Part shown: positions 7,907-16,420 of the stretch, piece by piece
Position numbering within the stretch: position 1 is the stretch's first letter
How the letters are laid out: the number at the start of each line of letters is the position of its first letter
From: Nocardia anaemiae NBRC 100462
Lineage (GTDB): Bacteria > Actinomycetota > Actinomycetes > Mycobacteriales > Mycobacteriaceae
Length of the DNA: 64,000 bases
Direction of reading: 5' to 3'
Assembly (NCBI RefSeq): GCF_001612725.1
Contig: NZ_BDAZ01000015.1
Span: 1 to 64,000 of the forward strand
Program-made: the position numbers and the translations under genes
Notes under the pieces: model-generated
Database searches by the model: none
What the model was told of the DNA's origin: nothing
Seen by the model: only the letters and a program-made list of their open reading frames with translations

Positions 7907-9391
7907 TTACACGTTGGCGTAGGCCAGCGAGGGGACGCGGGCGACCGCGAACGAGGACCGCAGGTAGAAGAACCAGGTGACCGCGGCCATGACCAGGAAG
8001 GCGCCCGCGTAGGCCCAGAAGGCCGGGTTCATGCTGTGAAAGTTGATGTTGGACAGGCGAAGTGCCTGCTGGAGCAGGTAGCCGCCGGAGGCGCCGATCG
8101 CGCCGATGACACCGATCGCGGCACCGGCTTGACGCTTGGCCGAGGCCGTGGCGTCGGTGAGGTCGAGCCCGTGTTCGGAGGCGTACTTCTTGGCCTCGGC
8201 ACTGAAGATGGACGGGATCATCCGGTAGGTCGAGCCGTTGCCGATACCGGTCAGCACGAACAGCAGCAGGAAGGCGATCAGGTAGAGCGGGAAGCTCTTG
8301 GCCTGCAATCCGGCCATGATCAGCACACAGGCGACCGCCATGCCGCCGAAGACGAAGATGGTCATCTTGGCGCCGCCGACCTTATCGGAGATCCAGCCGC
8401 CGAACGGACGGCTGAACGAGCCGACCAGTGCGCCGAGGAAGGCGAGGTTACCGAGGGTGGTGATCCAGCCGATCTTGGCCAGATCCGGGAAGTTGGCCTT
8501 GATCAGCGTCGGGAAGGCGAAGGAGAAACCGATGAAGGAACCGAAGGTGCCGATGTAGAGGAACGACATCACCCAGGTGTGCTTATTGGTGAGCGCCAGC
8601 TTGTAGGACTTGCCGTCGGCCTTGGCGGTGCTGATGGAGTCCATGTACCGCAGCGCGCCGAACATGGCGATCAGGATGAACGGCACCCAAACCAGCACCG
8701 ACAGCGTGATGCCGAAGCGGTAGCCCGCCGCGTCCTTGGCCATGATGTGCGTGCCGAGAGTGATCAGCAGCGGGAGCACCAATTGGGTCTGCGCCACACC
8801 GAGATTGCCGCCCGCCGCGTTGATGCCGAGGGCCGCACCCTTCTTCCCTTCCGGGAAGAAGAAGGAGATATTGGCCATCGACGACGAGAAATTACCGCCA
8901 CCGAAACCAGCCAGCGCGGCCAGGATCATGAAAACCCACATCGGGGTGCCGGGGTGGTTGACGAAGTAGGCCAGGCCCAGCGTCGGGATGAGCAGCATGG
9001 CCGCACTGAACGCGGTGAACGCGCGTCCGCCGAACTTCGGAATGGCGAAGGTGTACGGAATCCGCAGTGCGGCACCGACAAGCGTCGGGGTCGAGGTCAG
9101 CAGCAGGGCATTGCTCACCGCGGTCGGGTTGCCCTTGCCGAGTCCGGCCAGGAAGTCGAAGCCCGCCAAGCCCATGCTGGTCACCACGGTGCCCCAGATG
9201 ACCCAGACGCTGAAGCCGAGATTCTCGGCGAAGACGGAGAAGATCAGGTTCTTGCGGGCGGTGAGTTTGCCGCCCGATTCCCAGAATTCGGTGTTGTCCG
9301 GCTCCCAGTGATCCAGCCAGCGCCCCGTTTTCTGGTGCGTGAATACTGGCGTGTCCGACTGCTGGCCGGTGGCAGCTACTGCGGCAGTCAT
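7907..9391 (-). CDS. narK: NarK-type nitrate/nitrite MFS transporter
   Basis: This 494-residue, 12-helix major facilitator transports nitrate in or nitrite out across the cytoplasmic membrane. It carries both glycine-rich NarK signatures: AGFGGGNFSSSMANISFFFP in the fifth-helix region and a second glycine-rich stretch (VLTGIGNGSTYRMIPSIF) late in the protein. The N-terminal WxxDNxEFWxSGGKxxARKNL block is typical of actinobacterial NarK. The ATG at 9391 is the start. It is transcribed away from a GntR gene. A GlnR-like box lies about 135 bases upstream. It is a paralogue of the NarK at 11913-13373. Confidence 0.93.
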   Translation of the reverse strand: MTAAVAATGQQSDTPVFTHQKTGRWLDHWEPDNTEFWESGGKLTARKNLIFSVFAENLGFSVWVIWGTVVTSMGLAGFDFLAGLGKGNPTAVSNALLLTSTPTLVGAALRIPYTFAIPKFGGRAFTAFSAAMLLIPTLGLAYFVNHPGTPMWVFMILAALAGFGGGNFSSSMANISFFFPEGKKGAALGINAAGGNLGVAQTQLVLPLLITLGTHIMAKDAAGYRFGITLSVLVWVPFILIAMFGALRYMDSISTAKADGKSYKLALTNKHTWVMSFLYIGTFGSFIGFSFAFPTLIKANFPDLAKIGWITTLGNLAFLGALVGSFSRPFGGWISDKVGGAKMTIFVFGGMAVACVLIMAGLQAKSFPLYLIAFLLLFVLTGIGNGSTYRMIPSIFSAEAKKYASEHGLDLTDATASAKRQAGAAIGVIGAIGASGGYLLQQALRLSNINFHSMNPAFWAYAGAFLVMAAVTWFFYLRSSFAVARVPSLAYANV

Positions 9392-9524
9392 CGGCTTCCT
9401 CTCGATCTGGCTCGGTGGGTTCGCCGAGCTGCGGTCGAGACAAAGGTAGAAGCCGGTTGTTGCGGGTGAATGGCCTGAAGTGACGTTCCAGGCAATTCCG
9501 ACTCACATGGTGGCGAGCCGCTCG

Positions 9525-9540
9525 GTGACCTATTGGTTAC
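9525..9540. promoter_or_regulatory. GlnR-like double half-site upstream of narK
   Basis: GTGAC (9525-9529), six bases, then GTTAC (9536-9540). The AC pairs are 11 bases apart as in GlnR boxes, and the reverse strand reads GTAAC-n6-GTCAC. It could also be read as a near palindrome (GGTGACC / GGTTACC) for the neighbouring GntR protein. Confidence 0.5.
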
Positions 9541-9580
9541 CTGTCCGGTGCAAGATTTTTCGGTCGGGTGACCAATGAAT

Positions 9581-10252
9581 TCAGCGGTCCGGATATTCGG
9601 CGATCAGCGAGGCGAGGAAGCACTGCGCGGCCTGCGCCGCTCGTTCCGGATCGCCATCGATGACGGCCTGCACCAATTCATTGTGCTCCGCGTCGTAGGT
9701 ATCGTCGGATTTCGCCGACCGCGCCCGGATCACCTGTTCGATAATCGGCAGCAGCGAATCGTAGAACTCCAGATATACCGCGTTGTGGCTGGCGACGACG
9801 ATCGCGCGATGCAGTTCCACATCGGCTTCGATGGCCGCGACGTTCTGTTCATCCCAGTGCTGCTGGCTGCGTTCCTCCAGTAGCCGCCGCAGATTCGCGA
9901 TATCGGTCTCGTCGCGCCGTCGCGCGGCCAATGCCGCGGCATTGGTGTCCAGGGCCATGCGCAGCTCCAGCACATCGCGTTCCTCCGCATCGGCGAAGTA
10001 CTTCGCGAGGGTGCCGCCGACCTCCGAGGCCGCGATGACATAGGTGCCCGAGCCTTGGCGACGCTCCAGCATCCCGGCGTGCACGAGCGCCTGCACCGCC
10101 TCGCGCACCGTATTGCGCCCGGTTCCGGTGAGCTCGGTGAGCTCCGGTTCGGTAGGGATTCGGGAGCCGATAGGCCAACGGCCGGAACGAATTTCGGCAC
10201 GCAGCTGCTCGGTTACCTGGGCGATGAGGCTGGTCCGCCGGACGGGTTGCAC
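9581..10252 (-). CDS. GntR/FadR-subfamily transcriptional regulator
   Basis: The protein has 223 residues. An N-terminal winged helix (about residues 8-75) contains the GntR pattern SRIPTEPELTELTGTGRNTVREAVQAL and the wing RRQGSGTYV. The rest is an all-helical FCD-type ligand domain with metal-ligand-like aspartate and histidines (D101 region, VELHRAIV, AEHNELVQAV). Such proteins repress transport or catabolic genes until a small acid binds. The start is a GTG at 10252. It is divergent from an MFS gene, its most likely target, with a short inverted repeat between them. Confidence 0.88.
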   Translation of the reverse strand: MQPVRRTSLIAQVTEQLRAEIRSGRWPIGSRIPTEPELTELTGTGRNTVREAVQALVHAGMLERRQGSGTYVIAASEVGGTLAKYFADAEERDVLELRMALDTNAAALAARRRDETDIANLRRLLEERSQQHWDEQNVAAIEADVELHRAIVVASHNAVYLEFYDSLLPIIEQVIRARSAKSDDTYDAEHNELVQAVIDGDPERAAQAAQCFLASLIAEYPDR

Positions 10253-10290
10253 GGCATCAGAGTACCGCCCATCACAAATCCTTGCCTCCC

Positions 10291-10311
10291 ATCATCGGGT
10301 CATCCTATGAT
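10291..10311. promoter_or_regulatory. Inverted repeat in the GntR/MFS divergent region
   Basis: ATCAT (10291-10295) and ATGAT (10307-10311) form an inverted repeat with an 11-base spacer just before the MFS start. It is a candidate GntR operator. The arms are short, so chance cannot be excluded. Confidence 0.3.
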
Positions 10312-10317
10312 TTCGCG

Positions 10318-11577
10318 GTGACTGCAACTCTCCCGGAAACTACAACTCGCCCGGAATTTCTCCGGGTCGAGCGGCGCAAACGTGCATTGACGGAAGGCCG
10401 ACTGCTCGTCCTCGCCGCCATCGTGATGTCCGCGCTCACCCTCCGGGTCGCCGTCACCGCATTCTCACCGCTGGCCGAGCGCATCGGCGCCGATATCGGT
10501 TACTCGACGGCCGTCGTCGGTGTCTTCGGCATGATACCGACCCTGATGTTCGCGGTTTCGGGTCTGCTCACCCCGCTCTTTGTGCGCCGGATCGGACTCG
10601 AGCGCACCGCGCTCGTCGCGATGCTGATGGCCGGATTCGGCATGCTGATCCGGGCCGTGGTCGGCGGCACGGCCGAACTGCTGGTCTTCTCCGCGCTGGC
10701 CCTCGGCGGTATGGGCATCGGCAATGTGGTGATCCCGCCGCTGGTCAAGCGGTATTTCCCGGACCGGCTCGCGGTGGTCAGCTCGCTGTACATCACCATG
10801 GTCCAACTCGGCACCGTGGTGCCCGCGCTGATCGCGGTGCCGGTTGCCGAGGCACACGGCTGGCGAATCTCCTTGGGGCTGTGGGCAATTCTCGGCTTCG
10901 CGGCCGCGCTGCCGTGGCTCGGGGTGCTGCGCGATCGCCGCGGCCACGATCGGGTCGACGGCACCGCGCTGCCGTCGCGGACCCAGGAGCCCAAGGGCAA
11001 GGTGTGGCGTTCGCCGGTGGCCTGGGGCATGGCGGGCATGTTCGGCATGACCTCGCTGACCACCTACGCGATGTTCACCTGGCTGCCCAAGATCTTGTCC
11101 GAGGCCGGTGCGAGTGCCGCATTCGGCGGGACCATGGTCGGTGTGTTCGCGCTGGTGGGTCTGGTGTCGGCATTCACCGCGCCGACGGTGGTCGCGCGGT
11201 TCCGCAATCCGTTCCCGTTCGTAGTGGGTTGTGCCGTCTTCTTTTTCACCGCGTTCGCCGGACTGCTGCTGGCGCCGATGAGTGTGCCGCTGCTGTGGGT
11301 GGTGCTGTTGGGCTTGGGCCCGAGCACCTTTCCGATGGCGCTGACGCTGATCAATATGCGCACCAGGACGCCGCAGGGTTCGGCCGCGCTGTCGGGCTTC
11401 ACCCAGGGCGTCGGATATGCGGTGGCCTGCGTCGGCCCGGTGCTGTTCGGCATGCTGCACAGCGCCACCGATGGCTGGGCCGCTCCATTCGCGATGCTGG
11501 TCATCGCGGTACTGGTGCTACTCACCGCCGCATGGCATGCCTGCAAACCCCGCATGCTCGAAGACACCTGGAAATAG
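10318..11577 (+). CDS. MFS transporter, CynX/NimT family
   Basis: This 419-residue, 12-helix transporter is of the type annotated as cyanate or 2-nitroimidazole transporter. Hallmarks are the early LTLRVAVTAFSPLAERIGADIGYS-type block in helix 1 and the GMGIGNVVIPPLVKRYFPDR segment after helix 4. I start it at the GTG at 10318 (VTATLPETTTR); an in-frame TTG at 10282 would overlap the regulatory region. It is divergent from a GntR regulator that probably controls it. The substrate is unknown. A dispersed repeat begins 3 bases after the stop. Confidence 0.85.
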   Translation: MTATLPETTTRPEFLRVERRKRALTEGRLLVLAAIVMSALTLRVAVTAFSPLAERIGADIGYSTAVVGVFGMIPTLMFAVSGLLTPLFVRRIGLERTALVAMLMAGFGMLIRAVVGGTAELLVFSALALGGMGIGNVVIPPLVKRYFPDRLAVVSSLYITMVQLGTVVPALIAVPVAEAHGWRISLGLWAILGFAAALPWLGVLRDRRGHDRVDGTALPSRTQEPKGKVWRSPVAWGMAGMFGMTSLTTYAMFTWLPKILSEAGASAAFGGTMVGVFALVGLVSAFTAPTVVARFRNPFPFVVGCAVFFFTAFAGLLLAPMSVPLLWVVLLGLGPSTFPMALTLINMRTRTPQGSAALSGFTQGVGYAVACVGPVLFGMLHSATDGWAAPFAMLVIAVLVLLTAAWHACKPRMLEDTWK

Positions 11578-11579
11578 TG

Positions 11580-11640
11580 CGAGCGTAGTGGTGTGCCGGT
11601 CGAATTCGCTGTGGGCGACCACCATTCGACGACGTTCGAT
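11580..11640 (+). repeat. 61-bp dispersed repeat, copy A
   Basis: This segment matches 33561-33621 at 54 of 61 positions without gaps, in the same orientation. It starts right after the MFS stop and lies upstream of the narK-nirBD operon. Differences are spread over all codon positions in every frame, so it does not look like conserved coding sequence. Its origin is unknown. Confidence 0.7.
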
Positions 11641-11748
11641 GCAACGGGCCTCACAGTTCGAGTTGCGAGGTTGTGCGGGTGCGGCCATGCTGTGCATGGG
11701 TAGCGCGCGTCACACCTCACGGGGCGGTAATTCGGAGATCGGCTGTTT

Positions 11749-11785
11749 GTGACGCGCGGAAACCGGTGTGTCACATGCGCGAAAC
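11749..11785 (+). promoter_or_regulatory. GlnR binding box upstream of narK-nirBD
   Basis: The sequence reads GTGAC (11749-11753), GAAAC (11759-11763), six bases, GTCAC (11770-11774), six bases, GAAAC (11781-11785). The last three half-sites match GaAAC-n6-GtnAC-n6-GaAAC exactly, with 11-base phasing; the first is one base short. It sits about 130 bases before the narK start. GlnR is the global nitrogen regulator of actinobacteria and is known to activate nitrite reductase genes. Confidence 0.75.
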
Positions 11786-11912
11786 ATTTCGTTGAAACTC
11801 ACCTGACTTTCCCGGGAATCGTGAGCAACCGTTGATTTGACGGTCATTTGGGGCAGCATTTCGGCAATACCCGTTTCCTACCGTGGGGCTAACCGATTTT
11901 GGGAGGCCCCTG

Positions 11913-13373
11913 TTGAGCACGCTGACGCGTAACCACAACATCGAGCATTGGGATGCCGAGGATGTCGCGGCCTGGGAGGCCGGTGGCAAAGACATCGCCA
12001 AGCGGAATCTGATCTGGTCGGTCTTCGCCGAGCATGTCGGGTTCTCGGTGTGGTCCATCTGGTCGGTCATGGTGCTGTTCATGCCCACCGACAAGTTCGG
12101 CATCGATGCGGCGGGCAAATTCTTCCTGGTCGCCATGCCGACGCTCGTCGGCGCGTTCCTGCGCATTCCATACACCGTGGCCACGGCGCGCTTCGGCGGT
12201 CGCAACTGGACCATCTTCAGTGCCACGCTGCTGCTCGTTCCGACACTGCTCACGCTGTACTTCATCAATCAGCCGGGCACCTCGTACACGACCTTCCTGG
12301 TGGTGGCCGCATTCGCCGGATTCGGCGGCGGCAACTTCGCCTCCTCGATGACCAACATCAATGCCTTCTACCCGCAGCGGCTGAAGGGTTGGGCGCTCGG
12401 GCTGAACGCGGGCGGCGGAAATATCGGCGTGCCCGTCATCCAGCTGGTCGGTCTGCTGGTCATCGCCACCCTCGGCAACGGCTACGCCTCGCTGATCTGC
12501 GCGATCTACCTCGTGCTCGTCGCGCTGGCCGGTGTCGGCGCCGCGCTGTTCATGGACAACCTGACGAACCAGAAGGCCGATCTGTCCTACATGATCACCG
12601 CGCTCAAGGTGCCGCAGTCCTGGGCGATCGCCTTCCTCTACATCGGCACCTTCGGTTCGTTCATCGGCTACAGCTTCGCCTTCGGGCAGGTGCTGCAGAT
12701 CAGCTTCAAGGCTGGTGGCGACACCGCCGCGCAGGCCGCACTGCATGCCGCGCAGATCGCCTTCATCGGTCCGCTGCTCGGTTCGCTGGCCCGCCCGTAC
12801 GGCGGCAAATTGGCCGACCGGATCGGCGGCAGCCGGGTCAGCTTGTACACCTTCGCCGTGATGACCGCGGCCGCTGTAGTAGTCGCCGTGGCGAGCACCG
12901 CGGGCGACCGCAGCGGCGGGGTGCCCAGCGGTGCGGCGATGGTGGCGCTGGTCGCCGGATTCATCGCGCTGTTCGTGGTCTCGGGTATCGGCAACGGAGC
13001 CGTCACCAAGATCATCCCCTCGGTCTTCGACGCGAAGTCCAAGAGCCTGGACGCGAGCCCGGCAGCCCAGGCCGCCTGGTCGCAGAACTCCTCCGGTGCG
13101 CTCATCGGCTTCGTAGGCGCGATCGGTGCGCTCGGCGGCGTCGCGATCAACCTGGTCCTGCGCTCCTCCTACGCCTCGACCGCATCGGCCACCACCGCCT
13201 TCTGGGTCTTCATGGCCTTCTACGTCGCCTGCGCCGCGGTGACCTGGCTGGTCTTCCTGCGCCGCCCGCGCGGCGGCGTCGACTCCCAGGTCGTCGTGGA
13301 GGCCGAGGCGCTCGTGCTCGAAGCCGAGGCAGCCAACCCGTCCCAGTCCACCAGCACGTCGGCCCGAGCCTGA
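11913..13373 (+). CDS. narK: NarK-type nitrate/nitrite MFS transporter, first gene of the nirBD operon
   Basis: This 486-residue major facilitator brings nitrate into, or moves nitrite across, the membrane for the reductase encoded next. Both NarK signatures are visible: AGFGGGNFASSMTNINAFYP and VVSGIGNGAVTKIIPSVF. I place the start at the TTG at 11913, because GGGAGG at 11901-11906 is well spaced for it; an in-frame GTG at 11883 lacks such a site. The C-terminus ends in an alanine/glutamate/serine-rich tail of about 35 residues. nirB follows after 26 bases. Expression is probably set by the GlnR box upstream. Confidence 0.93.
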   Translation: MSTLTRNHNIEHWDAEDVAAWEAGGKDIAKRNLIWSVFAEHVGFSVWSIWSVMVLFMPTDKFGIDAAGKFFLVAMPTLVGAFLRIPYTVATARFGGRNWTIFSATLLLVPTLLTLYFINQPGTSYTTFLVVAAFAGFGGGNFASSMTNINAFYPQRLKGWALGLNAGGGNIGVPVIQLVGLLVIATLGNGYASLICAIYLVLVALAGVGAALFMDNLTNQKADLSYMITALKVPQSWAIAFLYIGTFGSFIGYSFAFGQVLQISFKAGGDTAAQAALHAAQIAFIGPLLGSLARPYGGKLADRIGGSRVSLYTFAVMTAAAVVVAVASTAGDRSGGVPSGAAMVALVAGFIALFVVSGIGNGAVTKIIPSVFDAKSKSLDASPAAQAAWSQNSSGALIGFVGAIGALGGVAINLVLRSSYASTASATTAFWVFMAFYVACAAVTWLVFLRRPRGGVDSQVVVEAEALVLEAEAANPSQSTSTSARA

Positions 13374-13399
13374 CGCCCTATCACCATCGGAGGACAGTC

Positions 13400-15949
13400 A
13401 TGAACTCGACAGTCGACCCCACCCAGCGCAAGACCGTCGTGGTCGTCGGCCACGGCATGGTCGGGCACCGCTTCGTCGAGGCGCTGCGATCCAGGGACGA
13501 GGCAGGCCAGTGGCAGGTGGTCATCCTCAGCGAGGAGCAGTTGGCCGCCTACGACCGCGTCGGACTCTCGTCCTACGTCGGCAACTGGGATGCCGCCGCG
13601 CTGGCGCTGCCCGGTAACGAATACGCCGGTGACGAGCTGGTCGAGCTGCGACTGGGCCAGTCCGCGCAGTCCATCGACCGTGAGGCGCGCAAGGTCACCA
13701 CCTCGGCGGGCGACACCATCGCCTACGACGCGCTGGTGCTGGCGACCGGTTCGTACCCGTTCGTCCCGCCGGTGCCGGGTCACGATCTGCCGGAGTGCTT
13801 CGTCTACCGGACCATCGATGACCTCGACGGCATCCGCGCTGCCGCCGCCGCGGCCGGACCCGGTGCGGCCGGTGTGGTCGTCGGTGGTGGTCTGCTCGGT
13901 CTGGAGGCGGCCAACGCGCTGCGCCTGCTCGGCATGACGCCGCATGTGGTGGAGTTCAACGCCCGGCTGATGCCCGCCCAGGTCGACGAGGGTGGTGGCG
14001 CCATCCTGGAGAAGCTCGTCACCGATCTCGGGCTGCAGGTGCACACCGGTGTCGGCACCTCATCGATCGAGACCGTCGCGGACACGGGACCGGCTGAGCG
14101 CCTGAGGATTACGCTCTCCGACGATTCGGTGATCGACGCCGGACTGGTGGTCTTCTCCGCCGGTGTCCGCCCGCGCGACCAGATCGCCCGCGACAGCGGC
14201 ATCGAGGTCGGCCCGCGCGGTGGCATCATCACCGACCTCGGTCTGCAGACCTCCGATCCGAACATCTACGCGATCGGCGAATGCGCTGCGGTGGAAGGTG
14301 TTTGCTACGGCCTGGTCGCCCCCGGCTACACCACCGCCGAGATCGTCGCGGACCGATTGCTCGGTGGCGCAGGGGAATTCCCCGGCGCGGATATGTCGAC
14401 CAAGCTCAAGCTGCTCGGTGTCGATGTGGCCAGCTTCGGTGATGCGCACGGCAGCACCGAGGGCGCGCTGTCGGTCGTGCTGCACGATGCCGCCAAGGGC
14501 ACCTACGCGAAACTCGTGGTCTCCGATGACGCGCAGATCCTCTTGGGCGGCATCCTGGTCGGTGACGCGACCGCGTACTCGGCGCTGCGTCCGCTGGTCG
14601 GGCGTCCGCTGCCCGCCGAACCAGCCGCGCTGATCTCGCCCGCCGGTGCCGAACTCGGCGCCGACTCGCTACCCGACGACGCCCAGATCTGCTCCTGCAA
14701 CAACGTTTCCAAGGGCGCGATCTGCGGGGCCATCGAAGAGGGCGCCTGCGATATCGCGGGTATCAAGAAGTGCACGTCCGCCGGAACCTCTTGCGGCGGT
14801 TGCGTTCCCATGCTCAAGAAGCTGCTGGAGCAGTCCGGCGTCGAGATGTCCAAGGCGCTCTGCGAGCACTTCTCGCAGTCGCGGGCCGAGCTGTTCCAGA
14901 TCGTCCAGGTCACCGGCATTCGCACCTTCTCCGCACTGATCGCCAAGCACGGCACGGGCACCGGCTGCGATATCTGCAAGCCGACGGTCGCCTCCATCCT
15001 GGCCTCCACCTCGAGCGATCACATCCTCGACGGCGAACAGGCCGCGCTGCAGGACACCAATGACCACTTCCTGGCGAATCTGCAGAAGAACGGCACCTAC
15101 TCGGTGGTGCCGCGGATGCCAGGCGGTGAGGTCACCCCGGATCAACTGATCACCATCGGTCAGATCGCCAAGGAATTCGATCTCTATGTCAAGGTCACCG
15201 GCGGTCAGCGCATCGACCTGTTCGGCGCCCGCGTCGAACAGCTGCCGCAGATCTGGCAGCGCCTCGTCGATGTCGGCATGGAATCCGGGCACGCGTACGG
15301 CAAGTCGCTGCGCACCGTGAAGAGCTGTGTCGGCTCCACCTGGTGCCGCTACGGCCAGCAGGATTCGGTCGGCATGGCCGTGCTGCTGGAGAAGCGCTAC
15401 CGCGGCCTGCGTTCGCCGCACAAGCTGAAGCTGGCCGTCTCCGGTTGCGCAAGGGAATGCGCCGAGGCGCGCGGTAAGGACGTCGGTGTGATCGCCACCG
15501 AGCAGGGCTGGAACCTGTACGTCGGCGGCAATGGCGGTCTGACCCCGAAGCACGCGGTGCTGCTCGCCGGTGAACTCGACGACGAGACGCTGATCAAGTA
15601 CATCGACCGGTACCTGATGTTCTACATCCGCACCGCCGACCGGCTGCAGCGCACCGCGCCGTGGCAGGAGGCGCTGGAGGGCGGCATCGATTACCTCAAG
15701 CAGGTCGTGTGCGAGGACAGCCTCGGAATCGCCGAGGATCTGGAGGCGGCCATGGCCCAGCATGTCGCTGGTTACCGCGACGAATGGGCCGCGGTGCTGG
15801 AGGACGAGGAGAAACTGTCGCGTTTCGTGTCCTTTGTCAATGCCCCGGAAGCGGCCGATCCGACCATTTCGTTCGATCAGACCGGGGAACGGAAGGTCCC
15901 TGTGTTGCTCGGCATACCGGAAATCCCGGTCGCCACACGCGGGCAATAG
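13400..15949 (+). CDS. nirB: Assimilatory nitrite reductase, large subunit
   Basis: NirB reduces nitrite to ammonium with NAD(P)H in the cytoplasm, using FAD, iron-sulphur centres and sirohaem. The order of domains over 849 residues is an FAD/NAD oxidoreductase (VVVVGHGMVGHRF at the start, GVVVGGGLLGLEAA near 160), a BFD-like [2Fe-2S] domain (CSCNN, then KKCTSAGTSCGGC), and the sulphite/nitrite reductase half-domain with the sirohaem/[4Fe-4S] cysteines in CVGSTWC and SGCARECAEARGKD. The start is the ATG at 13400, 8 bases after CGGAGG. The frame is open far upstream, but that part overlaps narK and is not coding. Confidence 0.96.
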   Translation: MNSTVDPTQRKTVVVVGHGMVGHRFVEALRSRDEAGQWQVVILSEEQLAAYDRVGLSSYVGNWDAAALALPGNEYAGDELVELRLGQSAQSIDREARKVTTSAGDTIAYDALVLATGSYPFVPPVPGHDLPECFVYRTIDDLDGIRAAAAAAGPGAAGVVVGGGLLGLEAANALRLLGMTPHVVEFNARLMPAQVDEGGGAILEKLVTDLGLQVHTGVGTSSIETVADTGPAERLRITLSDDSVIDAGLVVFSAGVRPRDQIARDSGIEVGPRGGIITDLGLQTSDPNIYAIGECAAVEGVCYGLVAPGYTTAEIVADRLLGGAGEFPGADMSTKLKLLGVDVASFGDAHGSTEGALSVVLHDAAKGTYAKLVVSDDAQILLGGILVGDATAYSALRPLVGRPLPAEPAALISPAGAELGADSLPDDAQICSCNNVSKGAICGAIEEGACDIAGIKKCTSAGTSCGGCVPMLKKLLEQSGVEMSKALCEHFSQSRAELFQIVQVTGIRTFSALIAKHGTGTGCDICKPTVASILASTSSDHILDGEQAALQDTNDHFLANLQKNGTYSVVPRMPGGEVTPDQLITIGQIAKEFDLYVKVTGGQRIDLFGARVEQLPQIWQRLVDVGMESGHAYGKSLRTVKSCVGSTWCRYGQQDSVGMAVLLEKRYRGLRSPHKLKLAVSGCARECAEARGKDVGVIATEQGWNLYVGGNGGLTPKHAVLLAGELDDETLIKYIDRYLMFYIRTADRLQRTAPWQEALEGGIDYLKQVVCEDSLGIAEDLEAAMAQHVAGYRDEWAAVLEDEEKLSRFVSFVNAPEAADPTISFDQTGERKVPVLLGIPEIPVATRGQ

Positions 15950-16013
15950 CCGCTTAACCCCGAAGAAACAGGACGCCGGTACCAATGGGTAAGGCGTTTG
16001 GAGGATGACACCG

Positions 16014-16418
16014 ATGACCGTGATCGATACCCCCGGCATTGCCACAGCTACCAGCACGGGTTGGACGCAGGCGTGCCGACTCGACTACCTGATTCCCGGC
16101 CGCGGCGTCGCGGTGTTGCTGAAGGGCGGCCGTCAGGCTGCTCTGTTCCTGATGACCGACGGCACCCTGGCCGCCGTCGGCAATATCGATCCCATCGGCC
16201 GCGCGGCAGTGATGTCGCGCGGGATCGTCGGTGACCGCGGCGGTATTCCGGTCGTGGCCTCACCGCTGCTGAAGCAGGCGTTCTCGCTGCTGGACGGGCA
16301 CTGCCTGGACGACGATTCGGCGACGCTGCCGGTTTACGCGGTGCGCGTCGAGGACGGCATCGTTTCGGTTTCCAATGAGCCGGTCGATGCCGGGCTCGTC
16401 GCCGCGGACGGTGGATAA
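16014..16418 (+). CDS. nirD: Nitrite reductase small subunit
   Basis: NirD is the 134-residue Rieske-fold partner of NirB. As in other NirD proteins, it has the Rieske shape but not the CxH...CxxH cluster ligands (only one cysteine, in DGHCLDDD). Two ATGs compete: 16005 touches the GGAGG at 16000-16004, so the ATG at 16014, 9 bases away, is the better start. It lies 64 bases after nirB and 2 bases before the next gene, so it is in the same operon. Confidence 0.93.
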   Translation: MTVIDTPGIATATSTGWTQACRLDYLIPGRGVAVLLKGGRQAALFLMTDGTLAAVGNIDPIGRAAVMSRGIVGDRGGIPVVASPLLKQAFSLLDGHCLDDDSATLPVYAVRVEDGIVSVSNEPVDAGLVAADGG

Positions 16419-16420
16419 GC

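Noticed and set aside
11948..13399. Upstream extension of the nirB frame, giving a 1333-codon ORF
   Set aside because: This part lies in another frame of narK, reads as Arg/Gly/His-rich shadow sequence, and nirB has its own ATG and CGGAGG at 13400.
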